Assembly: GCF_001662305.1 (NCBI RefSeq)
Contig: NZ_BDEP01000007.1
Coordinates: 62,001 to 126,000, forward strand
Length of the DNA stretch: 64,000 bases
Reading direction: 5' to 3'
Source of the DNA: Halomonas caseinilytica
GTDB taxonomy: Bacteria; Pseudomonadota; Gammaproteobacteria; Pseudomonadales; Halomonadaceae
The position numbers and the translations under genes are program-made. Below the pieces are notes generated by a model, which had not been told where the DNA came from, ran no database searches, and saw only the letters and a program-made list of their open reading frames with translations. Positions 26,213 to 34,919 of this stretch are shown in pieces. Numbering within the stretch: position 1 is the first letter of the stretch; each line of letters starts with the position of its first letter.

Positions 26213-27582
26213 TCACCCGGGATAGCCTCTATCGCCGGCTGCTGACGTGGCTGCTGCTGCCACTGCTGGCACTGGGCGGACTGATGCTGTTCCAGGCCTG
26301 GCTCGATGCCCGTCAGACGGCCGATCGCGCCTTCGATCGACTGCTCGAGGCCTCGACCCTGGCGATCGCCGAGCAGGTCCAGTGGCAGGATGAACGCTTG
26401 TGGCTCGACCTGCCGCCCGTCGCACTCGAGATGCTGGCGACCGACGCCGAGGAGCGAGTCTTCTACGCCATCTATGACGACCGGGGGCGCTTCGTTACCG
26501 GCAACGCCGAATTGCCGGGCATGGCCGATGCCGCTACCGGCGCCGATGACGAGCTCCACTATCGTGACATCCAATGGCGCGGCATGGCCCTGCGCGAAGG
26601 TATTCGTCGCACGCGCCTCGAGGACTGGCGCCAGCGTGAACGCTTCGAGGTGCGGGTCGCACATACCCAGGAAGGACGCGAGCGCCTGGCCCACCAACTA
26701 CTGCGCGGCAATCTGGCCTACATTCTCGGCATGGCCCTGCTGGCCGCCGCTATCCTGGTGATCGCCATCCGTACCGCCCTCGCTCCGCTCACCCGCTTGC
26801 GCCGCGCCATCCGCGCCAGGGATCCGCGCACTCTGGCCCCCCTGGAACTGCCCCTGCCCCGGGAACTGGCCGAACTGCGCGAGACGATCAATGAATTGCT
26901 GGCACGCATGCGCCGCGTACGCGCCAATCAGGAGCGCTTCATCGGCGATGCCTCGCATCAGTTGCGCACGCCCCTGGCCGGCCTCTCGGCCCGCGCAGAG
27001 CTGGCACTGCGCCAGGACGATCCGGCCCAGTGGCATCAAGCCCTGGTCGCCATGCAGGAGACCAGCGCCCGCACCTCCCGGCTGGCCATTCAACTCCTGT
27101 CGCTGACCCGGCTCGACAACCCCGAATATCGCCCCGAACTCGCGCCTGTCGCCCTCGATGAGCTGGCCCGACGAACCGTCAAGCAGCACTGGAGCGCCTG
27201 TCATCGCGACGGCGTCGATCTCGGCGTGGAAGCGCCAACGGCGACGGTCCAGGTACAAGGGCTGGACTGGCAACTCGAGGAGGCCTTGGGCAACCTGATC
27301 GACAACGGTCGACGCTATGGCGCCCGCCGCATCACCGTCAGGGTCACCGATGCCCCACCAGTGCTCGAGGTCGAGGACGATGGCCCCGGCATCCCCGCAA
27401 CCAAGCGACTGCTCATGCTGCGCCCCTTCCATCGCGGCAGTGACGACCCGGATGGCTCCGGGCTGGGGCTGGCCATCGTCGACGGCATCGCCCGGACCCA
27501 TGGTGCACGTCTGTCCCTTGAAGACGGCCACGACGCCCAGGGGCTGAGGGTCATTCTGAGGTTTCCCGGAGATCCCCGATGA
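26209..27582 (+). CDS. sensor histidine kinase, TctE-like
   Basis: A 457-residue membrane kinase with segments at about 12-30 and 168-188. Between them lies a periplasmic 2CSK-type sensor region. His250 in FIGDASHQLRTPLAG is the phosphorylation site; N box NLIDNGRRYG, G1 DDGPGIP and G2 GSGLGLAIVDG are intact. GTG start with GGAGG four bases before. Its stop overlaps the start of the periplasmic protein gene (ATGA). Confidence 0.92.
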   Translation: MITRDSLYRRLLTWLLLPLLALGGLMLFQAWLDARQTADRAFDRLLEASTLAIAEQVQWQDERLWLDLPPVALEMLATDAEERVFYAIYDDRGRFVTGNAELPGMADAATGADDELHYRDIQWRGMALREGIRRTRLEDWRQRERFEVRVAHTQEGRERLAHQLLRGNLAYILGMALLAAAILVIAIRTALAPLTRLRRAIRARDPRTLAPLELPLPRELAELRETINELLARMRRVRANQERFIGDASHQLRTPLAGLSARAELALRQDDPAQWHQALVAMQETSARTSRLAIQLLSLTRLDNPEYRPELAPVALDELARRTVKQHWSACHRDGVDLGVEAPTATVQVQGLDWQLEEALGNLIDNGRRYGARRITVRVTDAPPVLEVEDDGPGIPATKRLLMLRPFHRGSDDPDGSGLGLAIVDGIARTHGARLSLEDGHDAQGLRVILRFPGDPR

Positions 27583-28637
27583 AGCATCTCGTTGCGCTGT
27601 TCGTCCTGCTGTTTCCACTCAACGTCATCGCCGAGGTGGTGCATTACCCGGCCGACACCGAGCGGCCGGCACAGCTGGTCGTGCACGGAGCCCTGGACGT
27701 GTCACATATCCGGCCATTGCTGGAGGACTTCCATCGCCGCCATCCGCACATCGATCTGACCTATCGCAACCTGGATACCCTGCCCCTGTACCGACGCTTC
27801 CTGGCATCACCCGACAAGGCCGATATCCTCATCTCCTCGGCCATGCCCTGGCAGTACCGGCTCGCCAACGATGGTCATGCCCGGCCGCTGGACACGCCCG
27901 GCGCGCAGGATTGGCCTGCTTGGGCACGTTGGCGTCACGAGCTATTCGCCTTCACCTTCGAGCCCATCGTCATGGTGGTGCGCCGCGAGCTGGTGGAACG
28001 CTACGGTCGGCCGGACAGCCACACCGAGCTGCTGGCGACCCTGCGCGATCACCGCGACGAGCTGAGCGGTCGCGTCGTGACCTACGACCCGCAGCGCAGC
28101 GGTGCCGGCTACACCTACGCGATCGAGGAATCACGACTCTCGCCACGCTATTGGGATTTGGTCACGGCACTGGGCGATGTCGACACCTCACTGGTCGACA
28201 CCACCGGCGAGATGCTGGAGGGCCTTTCCGAGGGGCGCTACTGGATCGGCTACAACCTGCTCGGCAGTTACGCTCGCCGTGTCGTCAATGCCGACCCCGA
28301 CCTCGAGATGGTCGTCCCGGACGACTATACCCTGGTGATCCAGCGCCTGGCCTTCATGGCAGATCAGGCGCCGCACCCAAGCAGCGCGGCGCATTTTCTC
28401 GACTATCTGATCAGCGAGGCCGGGCAAGGCGTGATCGCCGAGCAGACCTCCCTCGGAGCCGTGCATCCGGCATTGAGCGGTCCTGGCACGGCCGATGCCT
28501 GGCGTGCCGAGCACGGCAACGCCTTGCGCCCGCTCACGCTGAGTCCCGGACTGCTGGCGACCCTCGACGATCTCAAACGCCAGGCGCTGCTGACACGCTG
28601 GCGTCGCGAATTCGGCCGTGAGGATGCCTCACGCTGA
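27579..28637 (+). CDS. periplasmic solute-binding protein coupled to the TctDE-like system
   Basis: A 352-residue exported protein: signal peptide MKHLVALFVLLFPLNVIAE, then an iron/polyamine-type ABC binding fold (LVVHGALDVSHIRPLLEDFHRRHP, in part; VTYDPQRSGAGYTYAI; YLISEAGQGVIAEQTSLGAVHP in part). No ABC permease or ATPase is nearby. It is translationally coupled to the kinase, so it may present ligand to the kinase rather than transport it. That role is inference. Confidence 0.8.
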   Translation: MKHLVALFVLLFPLNVIAEVVHYPADTERPAQLVVHGALDVSHIRPLLEDFHRRHPHIDLTYRNLDTLPLYRRFLASPDKADILISSAMPWQYRLANDGHARPLDTPGAQDWPAWARWRHELFAFTFEPIVMVVRRELVERYGRPDSHTELLATLRDHRDELSGRVVTYDPQRSGAGYTYAIEESRLSPRYWDLVTALGDVDTSLVDTTGEMLEGLSEGRYWIGYNLLGSYARRVVNADPDLEMVVPDDYTLVIQRLAFMADQAPHPSSAAHFLDYLISEAGQGVIAEQTSLGAVHPALSGPGTADAWRAEHGNALRPLTLSPGLLATLDDLKRQALLTRWRREFGREDASR

Positions 28638-28648
28638 GAGGTCGTTTC

Positions 28649-28677
28649 GAAGGAAGAAGGAAGAAGGAAGAAGAAGC
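28649..28677 (+). repeat. purine heptad tandem repeat
   Basis: GAAGGAA repeated three times (28649-28669), followed by GAAGAAGC. It has the same 7-bp phase and GGAAG core as the array at 14392-14465. It lies 12 bases after the stop of the periplasmic protein gene. Confidence 0.7.
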
Positions 28678-28759
28678 AGGCTTCGCCGGATCACCCGACA
28701 GCGTCAAGCACTGTCGAGGACCTCGGCGAGCCCAGGTACCTTTCCGACAAATACAAGGC

Positions 28760-29176
28760 TCAGCGCACGTAGCTGAGCTCCACCGGCGCCACACCGCGCC
28801 CCAGCATGCCCAGTTCCCGGGCGGCACTCTTGGAAAGATCAATGACGCGCCCATCGACATAGGGCCCCCGGTCATTGATCATGACCTCGACCTGGCGACC
28901 ATTGTCGCGGCGAGTCACCAGCACCTTGGTGCCGAACGGCAAGGACTTGTGGGCCGCCGTCAACGCCCGCTGATCGAACGGCACACCGCTGGCGGTGGTG
29001 CGCCCCTGAAAACGGTCGCTGTAATAGGATGCCACCCCTTTCTGGATCGGTGTCATTCCTGATTCGCTGGCCACGCCATCACTCGCGCAACCGCTCAACA
29101 GAAAAAGCGCCACGGCAAGCACGCCATGTCGCAGGAAATGGCGCTTAGCGCCACTCGTCTTGTTGGAAAACCCCAT
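28760..29176 (-). CDS. RlpA-like double-psi beta-barrel lipoprotein
   Basis: A 138-residue lipoprotein: lipobox LLSGC with Cys30, then a compact DPBB domain with GVASYYSDRFQGRTTASG, FGTKVLVTRRDNGR and INDRGPYVDGRVIDLSKSAARELGM. RlpA enzymes cleave denuded septal glycan; the catalytic His and Asp positions appear in AAHKSLPFGT and NDRGPY. No C-terminal SPOR domain is present, so septal targeting as in full RlpA is not expected. Confidence 0.85.
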   Translation of the reverse strand: MGFSNKTSGAKRHFLRHGVLAVALFLLSGCASDGVASESGMTPIQKGVASYYSDRFQGRTTASGVPFDQRALTAAHKSLPFGTKVLVTRRDNGRQVEVMINDRGPYVDGRVIDLSKSAARELGMLGRGVAPVELSYVR

Positions 29177-29225
29177 GCGTCACCTCACGACAGCTTGTAC
29201 ACCCATACCAGCCTCCTCACGGTAA

Positions 29226-30095
29226 TCAGGTGCCTCGAGACGTGTCAGACGGCGTCGGGTGCTTTCCCTGCAACCAGCCAGCGGCCCCGGCTCGTGCGTT
29301 ATCGAACCAATCCAGCGCGCCGTGCAACGTCACCACATCGCCGACGATGATCAGTGTCGGCGGTCGAATCTTATCCGCATCGTCCGCCGAAGGCAAATCG
29401 GCCAGGGTTCCCACGTGGACCCTCTGGCGTCGCGTGGTTCCCTGCTCGATCAGCGCCAGTGGGGTATCGGGCGCCAGACCATGGGCCTGCAGGCGCTCTC
29501 CGATGATCTCGAGACTCCCGAGCCCCATGTAGAACACCAGGGTCTGCCCCGGTCGAGCCAGCGTCGGCCAATCCAGTTCGCACCCTCCATCGCGCAGATG
29601 GCCGGTGATGAAACGCACCGACTGCGCATGGTCGCGGTGGGTCAGGGGAATGCCGGCATAGGCAGCACACCCCGAGGCGGCGGTGATGCCGGGCACGACC
29701 TCGACCATGATACCCGCGCCGACCAGGGCTTCGAGCTCTTCGCCTCCCCGGCCGAAGATGAAGGGGTCCCCGCCCTTGAGCCGCACGACCCGCTGACCGG
29801 CACGCGCCCAGTCTACCAACGCCTGGTTGATGCCCTCCTGAGGCACGCTGTGCCTGGAACGCTCCTTGCCGACGTAAAGTCGTCGGGCATCCGGATTGGC
29901 CAGCGCCAGAATCTCCTCGCTCACCAGGCGATCATGCAGGATCACCTCCGCCGACTGCAGGCGACGCCAGGCCTTGATGGTCAACAGTTCCGGATCTCCC
30001 GGCCCGGCGCCCACCAGACTGACTCGCCCCGGCATCGATACGGAAGACGACGGCGGCAAGGCATCGCTCGACGAGGTTCGGGAGGCGGCACTCAT
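29226..30095 (-). CDS. cobA: uroporphyrinogen-III C-methyltransferase
   Basis: SUMT methylates uroporphyrinogen III twice with SAM to give precorrin-2 for siroheme or cobalamin. The 289-residue protein has the [14 protein letters not shown] loop, [26 protein letters not shown] and [10 protein letters not shown] motifs. There is no CysG oxidase/ferrochelatase domain. A Ser-rich N-terminus of about 20 residues and a C-terminal tail extend the core. No nitrate or cobalamin genes are adjacent to tell which pathway it serves. Confidence 0.9.
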   Translation of the reverse strand: MSAASRTSSSDALPPSSSVSMPGRVSLVGAGPGDPELLTIKAWRRLQSAEVILHDRLVSEEILALANPDARRLYVGKERSRHSVPQEGINQALVDWARAGQRVVRLKGGDPFIFGRGGEELEALVGAGIMVEVVPGITAASGCAAYAGIPLTHRDHAQSVRFITGHLRDGGCELDWPTLARPGQTLVFYMGLGSLEIIGERLQAHGLAPDTPLALIEQGTTRRQRVHVGTLADLPSADDADKIRPPTLIIVGDVVTLHGALDWFDNARAGAAGWLQGKHPTPSDTSRGT

Positions 30096-30208
30096 ATTCC
30101 AATATTCCTGACCGGATAAATTTTATATGCAATAAAGTAATAAAATTGTCGAAAAATTACCACTAACGACTCAGCGCAAGCATATAACCAACCAAGGGGG
30201 TGAAATGA

Positions 30209-30235
30209 CATCGCCCCCGCGAAGCGGGGGCGATG
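30209..30235 (-). terminator. terminator after the NSS transporter gene
   Basis: CATCGCCCCCGC / GCGGGGGCGATG, a perfect 12-bp stem with a 3-nt loop, 24 bases past the stop at 30260. On the minus strand it is followed by TCATTTC. Confidence 0.75.
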
Positions 30236-30259
30236 TTCAAGGATCGGCTGCTATGGCCG

Positions 30260-31720
30260 TCAGGGGCAGAAGGCGCGCTTCAATCCCGGACGGGTCAGTT
30301 CGCCAATCAGGGTGATGATCGCCAGCACCAGCGCCAGCCAAGGCCACTGGGCGGCGAAATCGATATCGAGCCAACCCAGGGCATCGACGAAGATCAGCAG
30401 GATACCGAGCGGACTCACGTAACGCACCATGAACAACCAAAGACCATGGATCAGCGGCGACAGGCCGAGCTCCTCGCGAAGCGTCTCGCTCTTGAGCACG
30501 AAGCCGGCGAGCAGTGCCATGCCCAGTCCACCCAAGGGCATCATCAGACGCGAGGTCAGGAAGTCCAGCCAGTCGAAGAAGTGCTTGCCGAGCAGGGTCC
30601 ACTCGGCGCCGACATTGAACGACAGCATCGCCAGCGTGCTGATCACCCAGAGGACAATGCCGGTCCCCCAGGAGGCCGCACGACGGCTGAGTCCCTTGTT
30701 ATCGGTCAACCAGGACACCGTGGCCTCGACCATGGAGATCGACGAGGTCAGCGCCGCCATGGACAACATCACGAAGAACAGGATGCCGAACAGGGTGCCC
30801 AGAGGCATGGCCTGGAACGCCAGGGGCAGGCTCATGAAGATCAGCCCTGGGCCACTGCCCGGTTCCATGCCGTTGGCAAAGATCACCGGGAAGATCGCCA
30901 GGCCCGCCATCAACGCCACCAGCGTATCGGCCACCGCTACGGTCAGGGTGGTACGACCGATGGAGGCCTCGCGCGGCAGGTAGCTGCCGTAGGTGAGGAT
31001 GGCGCCCGAAGCCAGCGAGAGGGTGAAGAAAGCGTGCCCCATGGCTGCCAGCATGCCCTCGCTCGAAAGGCTCGAGGCATTGAAGGCGAACAGGAAGCGC
31101 AACGCGTCGCCGAAGCCGCCCGAGAAGGCGCCATAGCCGATCATGATGAGCAGCATGATGACCATGCCGGGCATCATCCAGCTGACACTTTTCTCGATAC
31201 CGGACTGCACCCCCTTGCCGACGATCACCATGGTGGCCACCGCCACTACCGTGCTCCAGGCACCGAGGCTCCAGGGATTGGCATTGTTGGCGGAAAAGAT
31301 GGCGGCCATGTCGTCGACACTGGAGCCCGCCAGGCCGCCGCTGAGCATCTTCCATAAATAGGCGAATGACCATCCTGCCACGACCACGTAGAAGCACAGG
31401 ATCATGAAACCGCACAGCATGGCCATCCAGCCAAGCAACGACCAGGCCGATGAACGGCCCGATTCGCTGGCCATCCGGCGAATGGCGTCGATGGGGCTAC
31501 CACGACCGCGTCGCCCGAGGGCGATCTCGGTCATCATCACCGGAACCCCGACCGACAGGATGCAGACTAGGTAAACGAGCACGAAGGCCGCTCCTCCGTA
31601 CTCACCGGTCATGTAAGGGAATTTCCATACGTTGCCCAGGCCGACCGCAGAGCCGGTAGCCGCCAGGACGAAGCCCCAGCGGCCGAGCCACTGGATACGG
31701 GGTCGTTCAGTCTTTGTCAT
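30260..31720 (-). CDS. sodium-dependent neurotransmitter/SNF family transporter
   Basis: A 486-residue, roughly 12-segment LeuT-fold symporter. The family signature GSAVGLGNVWKFPYMTGEYGG in segment 1 (in part) has the unwound region used for substrate and Na+ binding. Hydrophilic charged ends and a short C-terminus are normal. It lies next to hppD, which suggests an aromatic amino acid as substrate, but no PhhR box is seen upstream. Confidence 0.88.
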   Translation of the reverse strand: MTKTERPRIQWLGRWGFVLAATGSAVGLGNVWKFPYMTGEYGGAAFVLVYLVCILSVGVPVMMTEIALGRRGRGSPIDAIRRMASESGRSSAWSLLGWMAMLCGFMILCFYVVVAGWSFAYLWKMLSGGLAGSSVDDMAAIFSANNANPWSLGAWSTVVAVATMVIVGKGVQSGIEKSVSWMMPGMVIMLLIMIGYGAFSGGFGDALRFLFAFNASSLSSEGMLAAMGHAFFTLSLASGAILTYGSYLPREASIGRTTLTVAVADTLVALMAGLAIFPVIFANGMEPGSGPGLIFMSLPLAFQAMPLGTLFGILFFVMLSMAALTSSISMVEATVSWLTDNKGLSRRAASWGTGIVLWVISTLAMLSFNVGAEWTLLGKHFFDWLDFLTSRLMMPLGGLGMALLAGFVLKSETLREELGLSPLIHGLWLFMVRYVSPLGILLIFVDALGWLDIDFAAQWPWLALVLAIITLIGELTRPGLKRAFCP

Positions 31721-31871
31721 GTTACACCAGGAATCACGGAACTCTTGTTTTACCCGTCACTGTTAGGTCGCCTACCACGCGACATGGCAGATTGCAGCGA
31801 CGATATTGTGACGGATTTTGTCGTGATTGGGCAGAGAGGCGGTAGATTGTTCTCGTCAGGCGCCTCGTGCC

Positions 31872-31898
31872 CGCCCCCGCCAGGAGGTGGCGGGGGCG
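31872..31898 (-). terminator. hairpin after hppD
   Basis: CGCCCCCGCC (31872-31881) pairs with GGCGGGGGCG (31889-31898) around 7 nt, just past the hppD stop. No T-run follows on the minus strand, so the strength as a terminator is uncertain. Confidence 0.55.
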
Positions 31899-31909
31899 AA
31901 CGTCACGGC

Positions 31910-33010
31910 TCAGTCGTCCTTGAGCACGCCACGACGAATCTGGTCTTCCTCGATGGATTCGAACAAGGCCTTGAAGTTACCTTCGCCGAACCCATCGTTG
32001 CCCTTGCGCTGGATGATCTCGAAGAAGATCGGTCCGATCACGGTCTCGGTAAATATCTGCAGCAACACGCCCTGCTCGGGACCGCCATCCACCAGCAGAT
32101 TCAGCTCACGCAGTTCCTCGAGGTTCTCCTCATGGTTGGGCACCCTGGCATCGACCTTTTCGTAGTAGGTGTCCGGGGTGGTCATGAAGGTGATGCCATT
32201 GGCCTTGAGCGCGCGCACCGTGGCATAGATGTCATCGGTGGCCATGGCCAGGTGCTGAATGCCCTCGCCATTGTACTCGCGCAGGAATTCGGCGATCTGG
32301 GAGGTATCGTCGGCGGACTCGTTGATCGGAATGTGCATCTTGCCGCAGGGCGCCGTCATCGCCCGGGAGTGCAGGCCGGTCTTCTTGCCTTCGATATCGA
32401 AGTAGCGGATCTCGCGAAAGTTGGCCAGGCGTGTATAGAAGTCGGCCCAGACATTCATCTGGCCTCGATCGACATTGTGGGTCAGGTGATCCAGGACCTG
32501 CAGGCCGGCGCTGTTGTCCTGCGGGCTCGTTCCCGGAATCGGCTCGAAATCGATGTCATAGATAGTGCGCCCCTCGCCGTCCACCTTGTGGTCGACGAAG
32601 TACAGCAGGGAGCCACCGATCCCCTCGACGGCGGGAATGCCCACCTCGCCAGGGCCAACCGGCGTTTCCACAGCCTTGGCGCCAGCCTCGACAGCGTGCT
32701 CGAAGGCCAGCTTGGCATCGGCGACACGCCAGGCCATGGCGCAGGCCGAAGGACCATGCTTGGCCGCGAATGCAGCGGCATGACTACCGGGCTCGGCGTT
32801 CAGCACGAAATTGATGTTCTCCTGCTGGAACAGGCTCACCGCCTTGGAGCGATGACGACGGGTTTCGGTGAAGCCAAGGGTCAGGAACAGGGCGCGCAGG
32901 GCCTCGATACCTTCCTCGGTGGGAGCGGTATACTCGACGAATTCGAAGCCATCGGTACCGATGGGATTGGTTTCGCTGATGGTCCGGGGCGTCTTGGCGG
33001 GAGCGTTCAT
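31910..33010 (-). CDS. hppD: 4-hydroxyphenylpyruvate dioxygenase
   Basis: Converts 4-hydroxyphenylpyruvate to homogentisate in tyrosine degradation. The 366-residue enzyme has the Fe(II) ligands His175 (LDHLTH), His253 (GIQHLA) and Glu331 (FFEIIQRKG). The usual downstream homogentisate genes are not in the window. Two TyrR/PhhR-type boxes lie upstream at 33164-33232, tying it to the phhR-phhA locus 4 kb away. Confidence 0.96.
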   Translation of the reverse strand: MNAPAKTPRTISETNPIGTDGFEFVEYTAPTEEGIEALRALFLTLGFTETRRHRSKAVSLFQQENINFVLNAEPGSHAAAFAAKHGPSACAMAWRVADAKLAFEHAVEAGAKAVETPVGPGEVGIPAVEGIGGSLLYFVDHKVDGEGRTIYDIDFEPIPGTSPQDNSAGLQVLDHLTHNVDRGQMNVWADFYTRLANFREIRYFDIEGKKTGLHSRAMTAPCGKMHIPINESADDTSQIAEFLREYNGEGIQHLAMATDDIYATVRALKANGITFMTTPDTYYEKVDARVPNHEENLEELRELNLLVDGGPEQGVLLQIFTETVIGPIFFEIIQRKGNDGFGEGNFKALFESIEEDQIRRGVLKDD

Positions 33011-33163
33011 GCATCCTCCGATGTCGGTTGTGGTTGTATCGGTCGCTGCTGTCTACCGGGCACTCGGCCCTGAGATGCCTCCAGCCTAGTGCTCCCCTCG
33101 TGACCCCGGAATGCCCGAATCACCGGCATCGATCGGTATCGACCGGCATCGACCGCTCCCTGG

Positions 33164-33181
33164 TGTAAAGACTGCGTGACA
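33164..33181. promoter_or_regulatory. TyrR/PhhR-type box upstream of hppD (distal to none, proximal copy)
   Basis: TGTAAA-GACTGC-GTGACA matches the TyrR-family consensus TGTAAA-N6-TTTACA at ten of twelve defined positions. It is centred about 160 bp upstream of the hppD start. Confidence 0.6.
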
Positions 33182-33214
33182 GCACCGTCTCCGCCCCGCT
33201 CAGCCCTCCCTCCG

Positions 33215-33232
33215 TGTAACGATATCCTTACA
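33215..33232. promoter_or_regulatory. TyrR/PhhR-type box upstream of hppD (distal copy)
   Basis: TGTAAC-GATATC-CTTACA keeps both TGTAA and TTACA arms of the TyrR-family box. It lies 51 bp from the proximal copy, about five helical turns. Confidence 0.7.
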
Positions 33233-33265
33233 CTGCGTCACATCAGGCTGACACCAATGACGCCA

Positions 33266-33574
33266 TCATGCCTTGTCGCCGAGTCGCTCGACCACACTCG
33301 AGACCTTGTCGTCCATGTGCTGCACACGATCCGTTCGCGTGCTAATCTTCATCGTCGTGGTGATGCGCGGCGCCCCCATGTCATGGACGACCTCATGGCA
33401 ACGCTTGACCGCGGCCATCACGTCGTCCCAAGGGCCCTCGACATTGGTGCCGTAAGCGTGCATGCGATGCTCGAGCCCCGCCTCGCGGATGACATCCTGG
33501 CAGGCCGCAACATGGGCGGACACCGAAACGCCGACCCCGATGGGCACCACACAGATATCGATGATCACATTCAT
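33266..33574 (-). CDS. MTH1187 family thiamine-binding protein
   Basis: A 102-residue protein starting at ATG 33574 (AAGGAG five bases upstream). The N-terminus MNVIIDICVVPIGVGVSVS, the EHRMHAYGTNVEGPWDDVM segment and the TTTMKISTRTDR strand are those of the YkoF/MTH1187 (DUF77) fold, whose members bind thiamine or related molecules. There is no thiamine pathway gene nearby. Divergent from cfa. Confidence 0.85.
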   Translation of the reverse strand: MNVIIDICVVPIGVGVSVSAHVAACQDVIREAGLEHRMHAYGTNVEGPWDDVMAAVKRCHEVVHDMGAPRITTTMKISTRTDRVQHMDDKVSSVVERLGDKA

Positions 33575-33745
33575 CCGTACTCCTTCATGCAGAATGTCAA
33601 AAGGGTTGATTACCAAGAACAATTGGGCCTGGTCTACGCTCAGTATTTATAACAGGAGTCCTGAAGGACCCGCACCTGATCCAACATGCCACATCCCGGC
33701 CCGCTACACTCTCCCATTCGCGTCTGAAGGACCAGGAGGACTTCC

Positions 33746-34897
33746 ATGACCAGCGAACCGCACCTTGGCCCCGTCGCCCTGCCCGACTCCCGGGCTCGCC
33801 ACACCGTCGAGAAGCTGCTGGACGGCTCCGGCGTCACCCTGAACGGTAGTTCACCCCAGGACATTCAGGTCTACCACCCCGATTTCTTCTCGCGCGTCCT
33901 CCGCCAGGGCACCCTGGGCCTGGGAGAGGCATACATGGATGGCTGGTGGGAGTGCGAGCGCATCGACGAGATGGCACACCTGATGCTGCGCCACGGGCTG
34001 GGCGAGCATGCCAAGTCACGCTCGGAACGCTGGAAGTATCGCCTGCTGTCGGGCGTCATGAACCTGCAGAGCCGTGCCAGAGCCTATATCGTCGGCGAGG
34101 CGCACTATGACCTCGGCAACGACCTCTTCCAGCGCATGCTCGATGAAACCATGTGCTATTCCTGCGGCTACTGGAAAGACGCGAAAAACCTGCACGAGGC
34201 CCAGGTCGCCAAGCTCGACCTCGCCTGCCGCAAGCTGGACCTGCACCCCGGCATGCGCGTGCTGGACATCGGCTGCGGCTGGGGCAGCTTCGCCGAGCAC
34301 GCTGCACGCCATTACGGCGTCGAAGTCACCGGCATCACCATCTCCCGCGAGCAGGCCGAACTGGCCCGGCAGCGTTGCCAGGGACTACCGGTCGAGATCC
34401 TCCTCGAGGACTACCGCGACCTGGAAGGGTCCTTCGACCGCATCGTTTCCATCGGCATGTTCGAACACGTCGGCCACCGCAACTACGCCACTTACTTCGA
34501 TACGGTGCAACGCCTGCTGGCGAAAGATGGTCTCTTCGTTCTTCACACCATCGGCTCCAACAAGTCGGATATCAGCGCCGACCCCTGGATCAACCGCTAC
34601 ATCTTTCCCAACGGCGTCCTGCCGTCGATCAAGCACATCGCCGACGCCAGCGAGGGCAAGCTGTTGATGGAGGACTGGCAGAACTTCGGCGCCGACTACG
34701 ACCGTACCCTGATGGCCTGGCTGGCCAACTTCGATGCCCACTGGCACGAGATCGCCGATCGCTACAACGAGCGGACCCGTCGAATGTTCCGCTATTACCT
34801 CTCGGTCTGTGCCGGCGCCTTCCGCGCTCGGGACCTGCAGCTCTGGCAAGTCGTCTATTCGCATCGTCGGGACGGTCGCTACGACGCGCCTCGCTGA
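33746..34897 (+). CDS. cfa: cyclopropane-fatty-acyl-phospholipid synthase
   Basis: Transfers a methylene from SAM across cis double bonds of membrane phospholipid acyl chains. The 383-residue enzyme has the SAM motif VLDIGCGWGSF, the catalytic MFEHVGHRNY segment and a conserved PNGVLPS loop. Upstream YIVGEAHYDLGNDLFQRMLDETMCYSCGYW (in part) is the family hallmark. RBS AGGAGG precedes ATG 33746. Often stress or stationary-phase regulated in relatives. Confidence 0.95.
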   Translation: MTSEPHLGPVALPDSRARHTVEKLLDGSGVTLNGSSPQDIQVYHPDFFSRVLRQGTLGLGEAYMDGWWECERIDEMAHLMLRHGLGEHAKSRSERWKYRLLSGVMNLQSRARAYIVGEAHYDLGNDLFQRMLDETMCYSCGYWKDAKNLHEAQVAKLDLACRKLDLHPGMRVLDIGCGWGSFAEHAARHYGVEVTGITISREQAELARQRCQGLPVEILLEDYRDLEGSFDRIVSIGMFEHVGHRNYATYFDTVQRLLAKDGLFVLHTIGSNKSDISADPWINRYIFPNGVLPSIKHIADASEGKLLMEDWQNFGADYDRTLMAWLANFDAHWHEIADRYNERTRRMFRYYLSVCAGAFRARDLQLWQVVYSHRRDGRYDAPR

Positions 34898-34919
34898 TCC
34901 CACCGTCTCATAACGACGG

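Noticed and set aside
33640-33720. Possible TPP riboswitch upstream of cfa (ACCTGATC followed by a GCC stretch)
   Set aside because: The CTGAGA core and the closing stem are missing, and the sequence is on the cfa strand rather than that of the thiamine-binding-like gene. Chance resemblance is more likely.
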